From: Fidelibacterota bacterium
GTDB taxonomy: Bacteria; Fidelibacterota; Marinisomatia; Marinisomatales; S15-B10
Assembly: GCA_002691365.1 (NCBI GenBank)
Contig: NZHL01000009.1
Coordinates: 187,753-195,871, forward strand
Length of the DNA stretch: 8,119 nt
Direction of reading: 5' to 3'
A program made the position numbers and the translations under genes. The notes below the pieces were generated by a model. That model saw nothing but the letters and a program-made list of their open reading frames with translations, had not been told where the DNA came from and made no database searches. Each line of letters starts with the position of its first letter. Positions within the stretch are counted from its first letter, which is position 1. This document shows, piece after piece, positions 5,553-8,119 of the stretch.

Positions 5553-8119
5553 ATGTTAAAAAGTTCTCCAAAAAAACAAACACCATTAATGAAGCAATAT
5601 TATAATATTAAAAAAGAGTATTTAGATAGTATTCTATTATTTAGGATGGGTGATTTTTATGAAGCTTTCAATTCTGATGCTGAGCAGCTTTCAAAAATTT
5701 TAGGAATCACTTTAACTAAAAGATCAAATGGTGCTGCATCTGAAGTTCCTTTAGCAGGATTTCCTTATCATTCCTTAGATAATTATTTAATTAAATTAAG
5801 TAATGCAGGTATAAAAATAGCTATATGTGAACAAGTTGAGGATGCTAAAGATTCCATTGGAATTGTAAAAAGAGAAGTTGTTGATGTTATTACTCCTGGA
5901 ACTTCAATTTTATTTAATTCAACTGAAAAGAAAAATAATTTTTTAGGTTGCATTCACAATAAAAAAGATATTTATGGATTATCACTTATAGATATTAGTA
6001 CTGGAGAGTTTTTGATAGTTGAAGGTTCTGAAGCTCAAATTATGGAAACTTATCTTAAGTTTAACCCCTCAGAAGTAATTCTCTCAAACAAAAACAAAAT
6101 TTCTCAAACAAGCTGGTTAAATAAAATTAATCCATTCAAGTCAATAATGGATAATTGGATTTTTGATTATGAATTATCTTATAATGCTTTAATTGATCAT
6201 TTTAAAATTTCATCATTAAAAAGCTTTGGATGTGATTCAATGGATATTGGAATAATATCAGCAGGGGTAATAATAAGATATTTAACTAATAATAATTTTA
6301 ATGAAATAAAACATATCACAAAATTGAGAAAATATACTATTCAAGACAAAATGGTGTTAGATGATTTTACAATTAAAAATTTAGAATTATTTAACACAAC
6401 TTCCTCAAAAGAATTTGGTTCATTTATTTCGATTATTGATAAAACTATTACTTCGGGTGGATCTAGATTGCTTCGTCAAAAAATAAATTCACCTTCCGTT
6501 AATCTTAAATTCATAGAAAGCAAACTAAATTTAGTTGAAAGTTTTCTTGAAAATGAAAATTATGCTAATGAAATGAGAATGATTCTAAAAAAATCATATG
6601 ATTTAGAAAGAATTTTAGGGAAATTAGCAAAAAAAAAAACAAATCCAATAGATTTATTATCTTTAAGTACAACTTTATCAAATGTTAAAATTTTAAAAAA
6701 AAATTTAATAGCATCAAATTCTAAATTTCAAAAATTAATTTCAGAAAGGTTTATTGACACTAGTATTATTGAAAAAAAAATACAGTCAAATATTTCTGAA
6801 AATAGTTCAGCAAATATTATTAATGGTGATATAATTTTAGATGGAGTCGATTCAGAACTTGACGAATTGAGAAAAATTTCAAATTCAAGTAAAGAAACAT
6901 TGTTAAAAATCGAGGATAGAGAAAGACAGTCAACACAAATAAATTCATTAAAAATAAGATATAATAAAGTTTTTGGTTATTATATTGAAATTTCAAAAGC
7001 ACATAAAAATAAAATACTTCCAAAAAATTATATTCGAAAGCAAACGCTAATTAATGCTGAGAGATATGTAACAAAAGAATTAAAAGATTATGAAGAGAAA
7101 ATATTATCTTCAGATCAGAGGATTGTTGAAATAGAAAAGAAAATTTTTGAAGAAGTATCTAATTTTATTTTAGAAAATTCATCAATTATTCAAATAAATT
7201 CACATATTATCAATGATTTAGATGTTTATCTTTGTTTTGCATTAATTTCAAAACAAAATAATTATGTAAAACCTACTTTTGTAAATGATACAATAATTAA
7301 AATAAAAGATTCAAGACACCCTGTTATTGAAAAAATTATTTCAAATGATGAAAAATTTATTTCTAATGATTTATTTTTATCTTCAAATGAAAGTCAAATC
7401 CATATCATTACAGGACCAAATATGGCTGGAAAGTCAACTTTTTTGAGACAAATAGGTTTAATAGTCATTATGGCTCAAATAGGATGTTATGTTCCTGTGT
7501 CATATGCTAAAATTGGAATTGTTGATAAGCTTTTTACTCGTGTTGGTGCAAATGATAATTTGATTGAAGGAGAATCAACATTTATGGTCGAAATGATTGA
7601 AGCAGCTAATATTTTAAATAATGCTACTGAAAAAAGTTTGATTTTATTTGATGAAATAGGTAGAGGCACTTCAACTTATGATGGAGTTTCTATTGCTTGG
7701 AGTATTGTAGAGTATTTACATAATAACAAAAATTTTCAATCAAGAACTATTTTTGCAACTCATTATCATGAATTAACTGAATTAGAAAGTAAATTAGATA
7801 GAGTTTTTAATTTTAATATATCTGTTAAAGAAATTGAAGAACAAATAATTTTTTTAAGAAAAATTAATCAAGGATCTTCAGATAAAAGTTATGGTATAAA
7901 TGTAGCACAAATGGCAGGCATTCCTTCTGAAATTGTTGATAGGTCATATCAAATTTTAAATAAACTAATAGAAAAAAATTCATTTAACATTAATCTTGTT
8001 CAAAATAAAACAAACAAATTGAGAAAAAAAAATACTATTATCGAAGATAAAGTTTTAAGTGAATTAAAAAAAATTAATCCAGATAAATTATCTCCAATTG
8101 AAGCTTTAAAATTTATCTA
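5553..8119 (+). CDS. mutS: DNA mismatch repair protein MutS (3' end cut by window edge)
   Basis: MutS recognises mismatches and small loops in DNA and, with ATP, recruits MutL. From the ATG at 5553 the frame stays open to the window end, giving 855 codons. The family usually has about 850-880 residues, and the last readable segment (DKLSPIEALKFI) resembles the usual MutS ending, so probably only a few residues are missing. The N-terminal mismatch-binding motif is GDFYEAF with Phe35 and Glu37. The ATPase domain shows Walker A GPNMAGKST (621-629), TRVGANDNLIEGESTFMVEM, Walker B LILFDE with Asp700-Glu701 followed by IGRGTST, and the ATHYHELTELE segment. A C-terminal helix-turn-helix region follows. 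This is a MutS1-type protein with intact catalytic residues. It starts 5 bases after selB with only a weak A-rich upstream site. Three A tracts of 9-11 bases lie between 6629 and 6780. Confidence 0.97.
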   Translation, partial: MLKSSPKKQTPLMKQYYNIKKEYLDSILLFRMGDFYEAFNSDAEQLSKILGITLTKRSNGAASEVPLAGFPYHSLDNYLIKLSNAGIKIAICEQVEDAKDSIGIVKREVVDVITPGTSILFNSTEKKNNFLGCIHNKKDIYGLSLIDISTGEFLIVEGSEAQIMETYLKFNPSEVILSNKNKISQTSWLNKINPFKSIMDNWIFDYELSYNALIDHFKISSLKSFGCDSMDIGIISAGVIIRYLTNNNFNEIKHITKLRKYTIQDKMVLDDFTIKNLELFNTTSSKEFGSFISIIDKTITSGGSRLLRQKINSPSVNLKFIESKLNLVESFLENENYANEMRMILKKSYDLERILGKLAKKKTNPIDLLSLSTTLSNVKILKKNLIASNSKFQKLISERFIDTSIIEKKIQSNISENSSANIINGDIILDGVDSELDELRKISNSSKETLLKIEDRERQSTQINSLKIRYNKVFGYYIEISKAHKNKILPKNYIRKQTLINAERYVTKELKDYEEKILSSDQRIVEIEKKIFEEVSNFILENSSIIQINSHIINDLDVYLCFALISKQNNYVKPTFVNDTIIKIKDSRHPVIEKIISNDEKFISNDLFLSSNESQIHIITGPNMAGKSTFLRQIGLIVIMAQIGCYVPVSYAKIGIVDKLFTRVGANDNLIEGESTFMVEMIEAANILNNATEKSLILFDEIGRGTSTYDGVSIAWSIVEYLHNNKNFQSRTIFATHYHELTELESKLDRVFNFNISVKEIEEQIIFLRKINQGSSDKSYGINVAQMAGIPSEIVDRSYQILNKLIEKNSFNINLVQNKTNKLRKKNTIIEDKVLSELKKINPDKLSPIEALKFI
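6629..6639 (+). repeat. Run of 11 A residues inside mutS
   Basis: This is an uninterrupted A11 tract spanning the end of GCA, three AAA codons and the start of ACA (Ala-Lys-Lys-Lys-Thr) in the core region of mutS. Nine-A runs follow at 6695-6703 and 6772-6780. It is the longest homopolymer I find in the window; a 10-A run lies in trmD at 144-153. Such tracts are prone to slippage in replication and transcription. Here they could simply reflect base composition and Lys codon use. Confidence 0.8.

Noticed and set aside
6820..7669. Antisense ORFs (6820-7023 and 7487-7669) within mutS
   Set aside because: They overlap conserved MutS core and ATPase sequence. The hydrophobic look of the first arises from reverse-reading Lys/Asn-rich codons.
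8110..8119. Absence of a stop codon in mutS as a sign of a broken gene
   Set aside because: The frame is intact to the last base and the visible C-terminus is near the normal end of MutS, so the window edge explains it.

Overview
The window is a very A+T-rich (roughly a quarter G+C by eye), almost gapless stretch of bacterial chromosome. All seven genes run on the + strand. They are the last codons of rimM, then trmD, rplS, a major facilitator (MFS) transporter, selA, selB, and mutS, which runs off the right edge. Gaps range from a 1-base overlap to 22 bases. I see no clear promoter, intrinsic terminator, tRNA, mobile element, CRISPR array or long repeat. No stretch of more than about 25 bases lacks a gene, and the reverse strand holds only shadow ORFs.

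The compactness, the A/T-ending codons and the long A tracts suggest a streamlined genome, such as a free-living marine or host-reduced bacterium. I cannot place the lineage from the sequence alone. The TrmD FGGGPGM segment argues mildly against typical alphaproteobacteria, but that is weak evidence.

Layout. Positions 1-1123 hold the conserved rimM-trmD-rplS block (16S rRNA maturation, m1G37 tRNA methylation, ribosomal protein L19). Positions 1131-2288 hold a 12-helix-type MFS permease whose N-terminus has no ATG, GTG or TTG start. The reading frame and the membrane-protein similarity extend well upstream of its first ATG (1278), and an ATT start at 1131 or 1134 is the best explanation. Positions 2311-5547 hold selA and selB, joined with no gap. 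They encode selenocysteine synthase and the selenocysteine-specific elongation factor, so the organism very probably makes selenoproteins; selC, selD and the selenoproteins must lie elsewhere. Positions 5553-8119 hold mutS, the mismatch-repair ATPase, complete except for what are probably its last few residues.

The spacing suggests one long transcription unit with translational coupling, although I see neither its promoter nor its end. Most of the content is ordinary housekeeping. The points worth a second look are the non-canonical start of the transporter, an unusual substitution in a near-invariant TrmD active-site motif, the placement of the transporter against selAB, and an 11-A tract inside mutS.
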